Assembly (NCBI GenBank): GCA_020428025.1
Contig: JAGQNO010000006.1
Span: forward strand, 1 to 33,266
From: Candidatus Saccharimonadota bacterium
Lineage (GTDB): Bacteria > Patescibacteriota > Saccharimonadia > Saccharimonadales > UBA4665
Direction: 5' to 3'
Length of the DNA stretch: 33,266 nucleotides
Position numbers and translations under genes: made by a program. Positions 22,367 through 30,929 of this stretch are shown here, one piece after another (the stretch's first letter is position 1; every line of letters starts with the position of its first letter). The notes beneath the pieces are model-generated. The model searched no databases. It worked only from the letters and a program-made list of their open reading frames with translations, and was not told the origin of the DNA.

Positions 22367-23176
22367 TTATTTGGGCGGCAAATCAATGGTGACACTGACT
22401 GGGCAGTGGTCAGATCCCATGACATCGGCATGAATTGCCGCGTTGGTAATGTGTGGTCGTAGGCTTTTGGAGGCTAGAAAGTAGTCAATCCGCCAGCCAA
22501 CGTTACGCTCGCGCGAGCGCGCAAAGTGGGACCACCAAGTGTAGTACCCATTTCCCTGCTTAAACAAGCGTAGCGTATCTATAAAACCGGCGTCTATAAA
22601 GGCCTGAAAACCATCTCTTTCTTCCTGCGTAAAGCCTTTTTTGCCGCGGTTGGGCTTGGGGTTGGCTAGGTCGTCTTCCGTGAAGGCCACGTTTAGGTCG
22701 CCGCAGAACAGGACTGGTTTGCCGGTGGCTTCTAGCTGCTTGGCGTAGGCTAAGAAGGCGGGGTCCCAGTGCTTGTGCCTAAGTGGAATGCGGCTTAAAT
22801 CGTCTTTGGCGTTAGGCGTGTAGACAGTTAGGAGCCAGAACTGGGGGAATTCTGCGGCCAGCACACGTCCTTCTTTGTTGGGGTCGCCGTAGGTGTCGCC
22901 GGTTACGTCGTATTTTTTTATTATTTCTTCAGGGAAGCCGTTTATGACTTGCAGCGGTGGGATTTTAGAAAAGAGAGCCACCCCGCTGTAGCCGGGTCGC
23001 TCGGCCGGGTACCAAAATTGGTCGTAGCCGGGCAGCTCTAGGCCGGCTTGCTCCGAAGTGCCTTTGGTCTCTTGAATACAGATAATATCCGGCTGCTCTT
23101 GATCGATAAATGGTTGCCACAAGTTTTTGCGCATCACGGCGCGGATGCCATTGACGTTCCAGGAGTAAATCTTCAT
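22367..23176 (-). CDS. xth: Exodeoxyribonuclease III (Xth/ExoA family AP endonuclease)
   Basis: A base-excision repair enzyme that nicks DNA at abasic sites and trims 3' ends. All family motifs are in order: YSWNVNGIRAV (N7), IICIQETKG (metal-binding E), SGVALFSK, TVYTPNAK, FCGDLNVAF, GWRIDYFLAS and the final GSDHCPVSV with the catalytic D-H pair. Its 269 aa are normal. The ATG at 23176 has TATCAT seven bases upstream and no ribosome site. It faces pyrH across only 24 bases. The gap on its 3' side to the coiled-coil gene holds no further gene. Confidence 0.96.
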   Translation of the reverse strand: MKIYSWNVNGIRAVMRKNLWQPFIDQEQPDIICIQETKGTSEQAGLELPGYDQFWYPAERPGYSGVALFSKIPPLQVINGFPEEIIKKYDVTGDTYGDPNKEGRVLAAEFPQFWLLTVYTPNAKDDLSRIPLRHKHWDPAFLAYAKQLEATGKPVLFCGDLNVAFTEDDLANPKPNRGKKGFTQEERDGFQAFIDAGFIDTLRLFKQGNGYYTWWSHFARSRERNVGWRIDYFLASKSLRPHITNAAIHADVMGSDHCPVSVTIDLPPK

Positions 23177-23200
23177 GGCTTATATGATACACTAAAACAG
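23177..23200. promoter_or_regulatory. Overlapping divergent promoters of xth and pyrH
   Basis: Only 24 bases separate the two start codons. The plus strand has TATGAT (23183-23188) for pyrH, and the minus strand has TATCAT (23189-23184) for xth. The two hexamers occupy almost the same base pairs, so both genes cannot be initiated from this DNA at once. Confidence 0.55.
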
Positions 23201-23905
23201 ATGTATAAACGTGTTCTTCTTAAACTTTCCGGCGAGCAGCTGGCCGGTAAATACGACAGCGGCGTAGACACGGAGCTCATGGCCTGGCTAGCCGACCAGA
23301 TTAAGCCGGTCGTACGGGCTGGAACAGAGGTAGTTATTATGGTGGGCGGCGGCAACTACGCCCGCGGCGCCCAGCTGGCGGGGCACGGGATTGGCCGGGT
23401 GACGGCAGATAATATTGGCATGCTGGCTACCATTATGAATGCCGTGGCCCTGAGCGATGTTTTTAACGCTCACGACGTGACGGCCCGTGCCCTAACCATT
23501 GTGCGCGCGCCGCAAATTGCTGATTACTTTACGCATCGCCGCGCGCTGGGCGATTTAACAAAAGGCCATGTGGTCATTGCTGCGGGCGGTACAGGCCGGC
23601 CGTATGTCACAACAGATACAGCGGCGCTATCATTTGCCCTAGAATTAGAATGTGAAGTAGTTTTTAAAGCCACTAAAGTAGACGGGGTATACGATAAAGA
23701 TCCCGCCAAATTCCCGGACGCGCAGCTGGTACCAGAAATCTCCTTTGAACATGCCGTCAGCGACAACGCCATTAGGGTTATGGACAAGGCCGCCCTGGGC
23801 CTGGCTGCGGAATACAAACTGCCGGTCATGGTCTTTAACGCCATGCAAGATGGTGCTATAGCCAAAGCCTGCCGCGGCGAAGCCGTAGGGACCAAGATTG
23901 GTTAG
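23201..23905 (+). CDS. pyrH: UMP kinase
   Basis: UMP kinase makes UDP from UMP and ATP in pyrimidine synthesis. From the ATG at 23201 the protein begins MYKRVLLKLSGEQLAG, with the phosphate-binding VIMVGGGNYARG (about 46-57), IGMLATIMNAVAL, IAAGGTGRPYVTTDTAAL and FKATKVDGVYDKDP. Its 234 aa are normal. The open frame extends upstream to 23048, but that part overlaps xth and lacks family similarity. The dedA gene starts two bases after the stop, so the two are probably one transcript. Confidence 0.96.
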   Translation: MYKRVLLKLSGEQLAGKYDSGVDTELMAWLADQIKPVVRAGTEVVIMVGGGNYARGAQLAGHGIGRVTADNIGMLATIMNAVALSDVFNAHDVTARALTIVRAPQIADYFTHRRALGDLTKGHVVIAAGGTGRPYVTTDTAALSFALELECEVVFKATKVDGVYDKDPAKFPDAQLVPEISFEHAVSDNAIRVMDKAALGLAAEYKLPVMVFNAMQDGAIAKACRGEAVGTKIG

Positions 23906-23907
23906 TC

Positions 23908-24549
23908 ATGGGTGAAATTATCCAGCGCCTACTGGAAACCTTCACCGGCCCAGTCCTTTACCTGATTATTTTTGGCGCCCTACTGGCGGAGAGCACCGTT
24001 ATTTTGGGCTTTTTGGCGCCCGGTATTAGCGCGCTGGTGTTTGGCGCATTTGTGGCCGGCACCGGACACTTGTCTCCAGGCTTAGTCTGGTTGGCAGGAT
24101 TTTTTGCAGTCGTTTTGGGCGATAATATTGGCTACGTTTTGGGACGATACGCCAAGCGGTCGCCCCGTATTCAGGGCTGGCTCAAGAAAGCTGGCATAAA
24201 AGAATCTGACCCACCACCGCGTACCAAGTACCTGGTCTTTTATCAATTTTTGGTAGTCACTCGTGCGCCCATGCCCATATTTTTGGGCCTTAAAAAAATG
24301 TCGTTTGGTAGCTGGATAGTTCTGAACATAGTGGCATCGGTTATGTTTGTGAGCGCATTTTTTGCGGCCGGCTATGTGGGCGGCCGGGTCATTGGCAGCC
24401 TGGACAAAACGCAGCACTTTGTAAAACTTTTGGAGCGCGGATTAATTATTTTTGGAATTGCAATTGTAGTTGGCTTTACGATTCGTTGGTATCTGCAGCG
24501 CCGTCAGCGGCAGCCATCCGATTCAGAATTGCCTGATCAAAAGAGCTAA
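23908..24549 (+). CDS. DedA-family membrane protein
   Basis: An integral membrane protein of 213 aa with about five hydrophobic segments. The family core is recognisable in [35 protein letters not shown] and [20 protein letters not shown]. DedA/SNARE-associated proteins flip undecaprenyl phosphate or other phospholipids across the membrane; which lipid this one handles is unknown. The N-terminal segment carries an acidic residue ([11 protein letters not shown]), as in DedA proteins. The basic C-terminal tail (RRQRQP) is cytoplasmic. Confidence 0.88.
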   Translation: MGEIIQRLLETFTGPVLYLIIFGALLAESTVILGFLAPGISALVFGAFVAGTGHLSPGLVWLAGFFAVVLGDNIGYVLGRYAKRSPRIQGWLKKAGIKESDPPPRTKYLVFYQFLVVTRAPMPIFLGLKKMSFGSWIVLNIVASVMFVSAFFAAGYVGGRVIGSLDKTQHFVKLLERGLIIFGIAIVVGFTIRWYLQRRQRQPSDSELPDQKS

Positions 24550-24607
24550 TTTCAAACACAATACCGGCCACGGCGGTAAAGTCCGCGGGCTTCTGCGTGC
24601 GGTGCTC

Positions 24608-24635
24608 GTTACAAACAAGCCAGCTTGTTTGTAAC
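24608..24635. repeat. 13-bp palindrome after dedA
   Basis: GTTACAAACAAGC and GCTTGTTTGTAAC form a perfect stem around CA. There is no T-run, so it is not a clear terminator, though it lies 58 bases after dedA. The stretch 24550-24679 holds nothing else I can name. Confidence 0.5.
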
Positions 24636-24679
24636 TCCGCTCCTCCTCCGCCGAACCTTCAGTTGGTATCCCCGTCCTG

Positions 24680-24718
24680 CAAGAATAAAAGGTGTATCAG
24701 CGATACACCTTTTATTCT

Positions 24719-24720
<2 letters not shown>
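24680..24720 (-). terminator. Perfect 19-bp hairpin after tRNA-Ser
   Basis: A perfect 19-bp stem around a three-base loop. On the minus strand its first bases are the CA of the tRNA's own CCA end, and the descending arm includes CCTTTTATTCTTG. It can serve both directions. Confidence 0.75.
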
Positions 24721-24808
<88 letters not shown>

Positions 24809-24847
24809 GCGCCAGCTCTAGTATACCTCATTTAGAAAGATGTGCGC

Positions 24848-24872
24848 TTTATGTGCAAAAATGACACATAAA
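24848..24872. promoter_or_regulatory. 8-bp inverted repeat upstream of the ABC genes
   Basis: TTTATGTG and CACATAAA are separated by nine bases. The element sits between the tRNA-Ser promoter and the ABC start codon. It could be an operator or chance. The rest of the gap has TAAAAT eleven bases before the ATG at 24969. Confidence 0.3.
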
Positions 24873-24968
24873 ACACACACGATGGACATGTGCTGCAGGC
24901 TAAAAGCAAGAGAATGTAAGAATCACCCTTGTAAATTACCAAAAACAGAGGTAAAATGCCTAGCAAGA

Positions 24969-25817
24969 ATGGCCTTAATTGAACTCAAAGACGTCAGCAA
25001 ACTGTACGGCTTCGGCGATGCTACTACCCTGGCATTAGACGAAGTCTCTGTCAGCATTGAAAAAGGCGAATTTATTGCCATCATGGGCGCCAGTGGCTGT
25101 GGCAAGTCCACACTTATGAACGTTATGGGCCTCTTGGACCGGCCCACCAACGGCACCTACACGCTCAGCGGCAAGCGGGTGGATCGGCTGCGGCCGACTC
25201 GGGCGGCTAAGCTCCGCCGCGACACTTTGGGCTTTATCTTCCAGAACTTTAACCTTTTGCCCAAGCTAACCGTTATAGAAAACGTGGCCCTGCCGCTCAG
25301 CTACACCAACATGTCCACCACGCGCAGGCTCAAAACTGCTAGCAGCATGCTGGAGCGCGTAGGCATGCAAAGCCGCGAATATTTCCTGCCCAGCCAGCTC
25401 AGTGGCGGCCAAATCCAGTGCGCCGCGATTGCGCGGGCGCTGGTTAACAATCCATCGGTTGTTTTGGCGGATGAGCCTACCGGTAATCTTGACAGCGCTG
25501 GCAGCCGGCTGATTATGGAGCTGTTAAGCGAGCTTCACAAAGTAGGCAACACCATTATTTTTGTAACACACAACCCAGAGCTGACCCGCTACGCAACGCG
25601 TGTCATTTACATGCACGACGGCCAGATTATCCAGGACGAGCAAACAGAGATAGGCCAAGTAGCCAAGACTGCAAAGGCGCAGCTGTATAGCCGTGGCCGT
25701 TTGTCAGAAGAGGACGATATGGCTGGTGTTTCTACGCTTATGAAGGCCTTTCCCACCGCAGAGCAAGCCAAACCGGTCGCCAAGAAGCGTGGCCGCAGAG
25801 GAGGCAAAAAGAAATGA
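24969..25817 (+). CDS. MacB/LolD-type ABC transporter ATPase
   Basis: The ATPase of an ABC transporter of the MacB/FtsE/LolD group. Walker A is GASGCGKST (40-48), the Q loop is [10 protein letters not shown], the signature is LSGGQ (144-148), Walker B is VVLADEP followed by TGNLDS, and the switch is H201. After the signature the usual QQR reads IQC, with cysteine for the conserved arginine. A charged tail of about 55 residues ends in [11 protein letters not shown]. The ATG at 24969 starts the family homology ([14 protein letters not shown]); an upstream extension to 24840 covers non-coding spacer. The permease starts inside the stop codon. Confidence 0.92.
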   Translation: MALIELKDVSKLYGFGDATTLALDEVSVSIEKGEFIAIMGASGCGKSTLMNVMGLLDRPTNGTYTLSGKRVDRLRPTRAAKLRRDTLGFIFQNFNLLPKLTVIENVALPLSYTNMSTTRRLKTASSMLERVGMQSREYFLPSQLSGGQIQCAAIARALVNNPSVVLADEPTGNLDSAGSRLIMELLSELHKVGNTIIFVTHNPELTRYATRVIYMHDGQIIQDEQTEIGQVAKTAKAQLYSRGRLSEEDDMAGVSTLMKAFPTAEQAKPVAKKRGRRGGKKK

Positions 25818-27025
25818 GAGCCGTAGGTAACGTAACTGCCGCGCTTAAGATTATGCGCTCCAGCCGCACGCGCAGCCTCTTCACCATGCTTGGAGTAATT
25901 ATTGCCGTGGCCGCTGTAACAACCGTGGTGAGCATTGGCGATGGCGTCAAGCAAAGCATTTTGCTGCAGGCCAACAAATCGGCCAAAAATGTCTTAACCA
26001 TCCGGCCGGCCAGTCTGTCCGATACATCCGATGGTCTTAACAAAATTAACGGCGGCGGCTCAATTGGCGTTCTGACTGCAGAAGATTTAAAAACCGTGGC
26101 CAAGCAGCCGCACGTTACTAGTGCTGTGTCATTGAGTGTGGCGGGCAACACGGCCCAAGGTGATTATGAGTACAAGGGGCCAGTTGTGTCGGTGGATGGC
26201 GATTTGCCTGCAGTTGTTAACTACTCCGTGGCCTACGGTGCTTTCTTTGCTGATACCGATGCCGCCAACAACGTGGCTGTACTGGGCGCCAAGGCAGCCT
26301 CTGCCCTCTACAACGCTAATGTTCCATTGGGCCACGGCCTGACCATAAATGGACAGGAATTTATTATTGGTGGCATTTTAAACTCGGTGCCGGTAGCGCC
26401 CTTAAGCGGCGGCTTTGACGCTAACAACACCATCTTTATCCCTAAGAGCGCGGCCGCAAGTGTGGCTCCCGCCGGCGCTGTTATTTATCAAATTTTGGCA
26501 AAAATAGACGATGCTAAAAATGTAGAATCTACCGCTAAAAAAATGCAGTCCAATCTGTCTAAAGAGCACGGTGGCCAAGAAATGATTAAAGTTCTAACGC
26601 CATCAGAACTGGCAACTAAGCAGACAGTAACACTGGGTTTGCTGGCCAAGTTAACAGTGGCGGCAGCGGCCATTACACTACTGGTCAGCGGCATCGGCAT
26701 AATGAATGTTATGTTGGTTTCTGTCAGTGAGCGCATGCATGAAATTGGCATTAGAAAAGCCGTGGGCGCCACAAATCGGCAAATCCTAGGACAGTTTATT
26801 ACAGAGGCCGTAATGCTCAGTGTTATTGGAAGTATTTTGGGTGTTATTTTGGCCGCTTTTGCCTGCTTCCTGCTGGGTGTATTTACCGATTTACATCCGC
26901 ATTTTAACTGGGCAGCCGCCGGTCTCAGCTGTTTGGCGGCTTGTGGTTTGGGTATTTTGTTTGGCGTTATTCCGGCCGCTCGGGCTGCTCGCAAAGACCC
27001 AATTACGGCGCTACGCAGTCAGTAA
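25814..27025 (+). CDS. MacB-like ABC transporter permease
   Basis: The membrane partner of the upstream ATPase. A transmembrane helix near 20-40 (LFTMLGVIIAVAAVTTVVSI) is followed by a MacB-type outer domain (about 45-270). Three further helices follow in an FtsX-type domain: LTVAAAAITLLVSGIGIMNV, LSVIGSILGVILAAFACFLL and the end of the protein. MLVSVSERMHEIGIRKAVGA is the family's coupling segment. MacB systems export or extract molecules using force transmitted through the outer domain. The start overlaps the ATPase stop (ATGA). The last 15 bases overlap the end of the convergent NRAMP gene. Confidence 0.92.
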   Translation: MRAVGNVTAALKIMRSSRTRSLFTMLGVIIAVAAVTTVVSIGDGVKQSILLQANKSAKNVLTIRPASLSDTSDGLNKINGGGSIGVLTAEDLKTVAKQPHVTSAVSLSVAGNTAQGDYEYKGPVVSVDGDLPAVVNYSVAYGAFFADTDAANNVAVLGAKAASALYNANVPLGHGLTINGQEFIIGGILNSVPVAPLSGGFDANNTIFIPKSAAASVAPAGAVIYQILAKIDDAKNVESTAKKMQSNLSKEHGGQEMIKVLTPSELATKQTVTLGLLAKLTVAAAAITLLVSGIGIMNVMLVSVSERMHEIGIRKAVGATNRQILGQFITEAVMLSVIGSILGVILAAFACFLLGVFTDLHPHFNWAAAGLSCLAACGLGILFGVIPAARAARKDPITALRSQ

Positions 27026-28405
27026 AGCCCAGATAGCGGCCACACCGGACACTAACATAACGGCAAATGTTACCCAGCCAATAATGGTGGCCATGGTGCG
27101 ATTGCGCCACCGGCCCATAATGGCTTTACTGGAACCCATTTTTACAATGAAGAACAGCACAATTGGGGCGACTAGGCCGTTGCCCACAGCAGAGTAAATC
27201 AGGGCTTTAATAGGGTCAAGTCCAATAAAATTAAGGCCCAAGCCAACCAGCATAGAAATAATAATTACCCCATAGAATGCGTATGCTTGACGCAGCGGCT
27301 GATGCAGCCCACTCTTCCATTTGAGCGACTCAGCAATGGCGTAGCTAGACGACCCGGCCAGCACGGGAATTGCCAACAAGCCAACGCCCACAATGCCAAT
27401 GGTAAAGAGCAGATACGTGGCCTCGCCGGCAAAGGGCCGCAGTGCCTCCGCTGCCTGTGCGGCCGATGTTATGTTGGTAATACCCTGCGTGTGCAGTACA
27501 CCACCACACGCCGCCACAATAAAGAAGAACGACAAGTTGCTCAAGAACATGCCGCTCCAGATATCGATTCGCATACGTTTCATGGCATCCGGATGTGTGG
27601 CTACGCGGCGCTGCCGCAGCGTTATTTTGCCCTCTTCGATTTGCTCCTCCACCTCTTGCGATGTCTGCCAAAAGAACAGATACGGTGATATAGTGGTGCC
27701 CAAAATCGCACAAATCAGCAGCAGTGATTCTTTAGTAAAATGCAGGTTTGGCGTGACGGTGCTGCGCAAAATCTCTCCCCAGTTTAGGTGGGCCAAAAGT
27801 GCCGATATTACGTAGCTCAAGAGCACCAGCGCCAGCCATTTTAGATAACGGGCGTACTTAGCATACGGTGTAAAAATTTGCATGAGCAAGCTGAGGGCGG
27901 CAAATCCAACGACCAACGACCAGAACGGCACATTGGGCGCTAGGAGCTGCACCGCCTTAGCAATAGCGCCTAAATCGGCGCCCAGGTTAAAGGTGTTGGC
28001 CGCAAACAACATCAGGGTTACGACACGTAAAACCCGGTTAGAAAAATGGAGCCTAATGTTGGCAGCCAGGCCGCGGCCCGTCACCATACCAATGCGAGCG
28101 CACATCTCTTGCACCACGGCCATAAGCGGCAAAGTTATGGGCGCCAGCCAAAGATAGCTATAGCCAAACTGGGCGCCGGTTTGACTGTAGGTGGCCACGC
28201 CAGAGGGGTCATCATCGGCTGCGCCGGTAGTTAAGCCGGGCCCAAGCGCGTGCCAGTAATCTTTGGTTTTCTTGACCACATTAACGCCGCCCGGAATACG
28301 ATTGTTAACGGCGGTCGCTGTTGCTCCGGTAGCGGTAATGGTTTTATCTAGCAGAACGGCCGGGGCTTCAACGGCAAGTTGGGTCAGATTTTTCTGCTTT
28401 TTCAT
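27011..28405 (-). CDS. NRAMP-family transporter, variant metal site
   Basis: A 464-aa membrane protein with about eleven helices and recognisable NRAMP layout. The first substrate helix reads ADDDPSGVATYSQTGAQFGY (about 63-82), where classical members have DPGN. The sixth helix reads GTTISPYLFFWQTSQEVEEQ, where classical members have MPHN. The asparagine and methionine that bind Mn and Fe are thus glycine and serine here, so another divalent ion, or no metal, may be carried. EVEEQIEEGKITLRQRRVAT forms a charged loop. TACAAT lies 13 bases before the ATG, with CATAAGCGT between them. Confidence 0.88.
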   Translation of the reverse strand: MKKQKNLTQLAVEAPAVLLDKTITATGATATAVNNRIPGGVNVVKKTKDYWHALGPGLTTGAADDDPSGVATYSQTGAQFGYSYLWLAPITLPLMAVVQEMCARIGMVTGRGLAANIRLHFSNRVLRVVTLMLFAANTFNLGADLGAIAKAVQLLAPNVPFWSLVVGFAALSLLMQIFTPYAKYARYLKWLALVLLSYVISALLAHLNWGEILRSTVTPNLHFTKESLLLICAILGTTISPYLFFWQTSQEVEEQIEEGKITLRQRRVATHPDAMKRMRIDIWSGMFLSNLSFFFIVAACGGVLHTQGITNITSAAQAAEALRPFAGEATYLLFTIGIVGVGLLAIPVLAGSSSYAIAESLKWKSGLHQPLRQAYAFYGVIIISMLVGLGLNFIGLDPIKALIYSAVGNGLVAPIVLFFIVKMGSSKAIMGRWRNRTMATIIGWVTFAVMLVSGVAAIWALLTA

Positions 28406-28434
28406 AACGCTTATGGCAATTGTAGCACATCGCC

Positions 28435-29607
28435 CTAATGGCTCAGGCAGCTGCCGGTGCTGACTGTAGTTTGAGTCTGGCCGGTGGATTGCAGGGCCTG
28501 CCTTGCGGCAGCTGCGGTCAGGGCATAGCCAACATTGGGATAGGTGCTGGACTGGGCAAAAATTACCCCTACGACTTCCCCGTTGGCTAAGACAATCGGT
28601 CCACCAGAGTTGCCGGGCACCACAGCGGCTTTTACAGAGTAGATTTGTCTTATTGATGTACCAGAATTGTAGATGTTTTTGCCGCGTGCGTGAAACATAT
28701 CTAGAATCGCCGCAGGGTCAGCCGTAAAGCCGCCGCCTCCGGGATAGCCCATGACCGCGACAGGCGTGCCGCTGGCGGCCGTGTTAGCCGCAAACGACAC
28801 TGGTCGGCCGGCTAAGCCGCTGGTCTTAAGAACGGCAATGTCTGTCTGGGGGTCAAACCAGACAGTTTGGGCTGGGTGGGTACCGGCATCGTCTACCACA
28901 TAGGGTTTGGTAATGCCGGCCACCACGTGCGCGTTGGTAATAACCAGATTATTGCCCGCTACAAATCCAGAGCCTTCTATGGCGCTGCCGCAGCCTTGAC
29001 TTTCTATCTTAACAACCGATTTCTGAACCATCGCCACGGCATTTGCCAGCTGGCTAGAAGATGGAATATTAACGTGCGCCGGTGGATTTGGCTCTAGGCC
29101 ACTAAAGGCCTGCGGAAACAACGATGGGTCCAAAATGTGGCCCAGTCCAGCCAGCAAATTGGGTGGGTTTGGCAAATGCTGGTTTGCAAATCGGATAAGC
29201 CGCGACTGCTGAAGCTGCAAGCGGAGGGCTGGCATCGGCAACGCCTGAAGACTGCTAAAAATCAGCCACAAAGAAAGCGCAATCCCCAGCCCCCCGGCTA
29301 CGGCGCCTAGGCCGGCATCTAGATTTTCTAGCGCTTTTTTGGAACTGATTTGTTTTTTGAGTTTCTGGCTCAACCATTCCGCAAAGGCCAGGCCAAGCAC
29401 GGCCATACCCAAAGTTGTTCCTAAGGTTATGGCAGATTTTGCCCCTGCAGCGCTGCCAAACTGAACCAGCCAAGGCCTAAGCATAACGCCCAGCAGCAGT
29501 CCGCCAAAGAAGCCAATTATAGAGAAGACCTGCTGCACGAGCCCAATTTGTCGACCGCGCAGCAGAGCCAAAATAAGCACCAAAATAAGCAGGGCATCTA
29601 ACATCAT
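28435..29607 (-). CDS. MarP-like membrane serine protease (CvpA + trypsin fold)
   Basis: Residues 1-120 form a CvpA-type membrane part with four helices (LLILVLILALLRGRQIGLVQ onward). Residues about 185-380 form a trypsin-fold protease with H227 (ITNAHVVAG), D256 (DPQTDIAVL) and S334 (VPGNSGGPIV). C206 and C387 (TGSCLS) fit the disulfide of Mycobacterium tuberculosis MarP, and spacing among all five residues follows MarP within one residue. MarP protects mycobacteria from acid and oxidative stress by cutting a peptidoglycan hydrolase. The gene is joined to zwf by ATGA. The likeness to an actinobacterial protein suggests transfer from, or shared ancestry with, host lineages. Confidence 0.92.
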   Translation of the reverse strand: MMLDALLILVLILALLRGRQIGLVQQVFSIIGFFGGLLLGVMLRPWLVQFGSAAGAKSAITLGTTLGMAVLGLAFAEWLSQKLKKQISSKKALENLDAGLGAVAGGLGIALSLWLIFSSLQALPMPALRLQLQQSRLIRFANQHLPNPPNLLAGLGHILDPSLFPQAFSGLEPNPPAHVNIPSSSQLANAVAMVQKSVVKIESQGCGSAIEGSGFVAGNNLVITNAHVVAGITKPYVVDDAGTHPAQTVWFDPQTDIAVLKTSGLAGRPVSFAANTAASGTPVAVMGYPGGGGFTADPAAILDMFHARGKNIYNSGTSIRQIYSVKAAVVPGNSGGPIVLANGEVVGVIFAQSSTYPNVGYALTAAAARQALQSTGQTQTTVSTGSCLSH

Positions 29608-30929
29608 GGCCGGATATCGGCGCTCCCGGAGGGGTAAATGATTAAATCGTCACTATGCTGCTGCCAAGCTGTGAGCACGGGCTGCAAGATGTTCCAGCTG
29701 GCTAGGATTTCTTGGTCCGTAGCAAATAACAGATGGTCGCCGCGCAGGGCGTCTAGCAGCACGCGCTCGTAGGCGTCGGGATTGCCTACACCGGAGAACG
29801 CATGCTCGTAGGTGAAGTCCATGTTGGTGGTTTCTACTGGTTCTTGTTCTGACAGCCCCGGCTTTTTTACCTCTAGCGACAAACGGATGCCTTCATCCGG
29901 CTGCATCCTAAACTGCAGCTGATTACCCCCGCCAAAGTACACGCAAATTTCTGTATGTTTTTGAGCCATAGCTTTGCCAGTAATAACGCGCAGCGGCACG
30001 CCTTGCCAATCGTTATCTTGGCTAAACAGCGTCAGCGCGGCATAGGTTTCTGTGGCGGATATATCGTTGTCTACTTCTTTTCTATACGATTCGTACTGGC
30101 CGCGGACGGCTTCCACCGGATTGGCCGGCAGGATGCTCTTGAGCAGCTGCAGCTTGGCGTCGTGCACTTGCTGGCTAGACAATTCCGATGGCAAATCAAG
30201 CAGCGTCAGGCTCAGCAGCTGCAAGAGGTGGCTCTGAATCAGGTCACGCAGGGCGCCCACGTGCTCATAAAAGCCTACCCGCCCCTCTATGCCAATAGTT
30301 TCTGTGGCGGTAATGGTTACACCGGTAATGTGGCGGTAGTTCCAAATCCGATTAAACAGCGGATTGCGCGCCCGGAACGTCAAGATATTCTGGGCCGTCT
30401 CCTTGGCTAGATAGTGGTCGATGCGCATAATCTGATCTTCTGTAAAATGCTTGGCCGTTAAATCGATTAAAGCTTGGGCAGACGCTAGGTCCGTGCCAAA
30501 CGGCTTTTCTACCAAAAGACGCACCGGGCCAGGCCCCTGGTTGAGCCCCTGCTCTCCCAGATAGTTGACTACCTGGCCATAGACTTCCGGCGGGATAGAT
30601 AGGTAAAAGAGGCGCTGCTCAACCTGTAGCTGCTCCAGGTGGTCTTTAAGTCCGCGGTAGTCTTCTGCTTTGGCGGGGTCCAGTGTTACCATGCTGGGCT
30701 GCAAGCTATCTATTACGGCCTGATTCGCAGGTTGGCCGGTGGCGGCTTGGACTGCTTCTGCAATCTCTGTCTTTAATGCCTGCGCATCCATAGGTCGACG
30801 ACTAGTGCCCACTAAGTACGTTGGCTCTGGCAGCAGACCGTCTTTAGCTAAATTGTAGAGTGACGGCAGTACTTTGCGCCGCGCCAAGTCGCCGGTAATG
30901 CCAAAAATGATGAAGACAGAGGGCCTCAT
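29604..30929 (-). CDS. zwf: Glucose-6-phosphate 1-dehydrogenase
   Basis: First enzyme of the oxidative pentose phosphate pathway, oxidising glucose-6-phosphate with NADP. The coenzyme fold has FGITGDLARRKVLPSLYNL (9-27) and EKPFG (141-145). The active site reads RIDHYLAKE (169-177), alanine replacing the usual glycine of RIDHYLGKE. GFYEHVGALRDLIQSHLLQL is also conserved. At 441 aa it is shorter than typical (about 490). ATGA overlaps couple it to gnd before and the MarP-like gene after. Confidence 0.95.
   Translation of the reverse strand: MRPSVFIIFGITGDLARRKVLPSLYNLAKDGLLPEPTYLVGTSRRPMDAQALKTEIAEAVQAATGQPANQAVIDSLQPSMVTLDPAKAEDYRGLKDHLEQLQVEQRLFYLSIPPEVYGQVVNYLGEQGLNQGPGPVRLLVEKPFGTDLASAQALIDLTAKHFTEDQIMRIDHYLAKETAQNILTFRARNPLFNRIWNYRHITGVTITATETIGIEGRVGFYEHVGALRDLIQSHLLQLLSLTLLDLPSELSSQQVHDAKLQLLKSILPANPVEAVRGQYESYRKEVDNDISATETYAALTLFSQDNDWQGVPLRVITGKAMAQKHTEICVYFGGGNQLQFRMQPDEGIRLSLEVKKPGLSEQEPVETTNMDFTYEHAFSGVGNPDAYERVLLDALRGDHLLFATDQEILASWNILQPVLTAWQQHSDDLIIYPSGSADIRP

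Noticed and set aside
23048-23200. Upstream extension of the pyrH frame
   Set aside because: It runs through the xth coding region and UMP kinase homology begins at MYKRVLLKLSG (23201).
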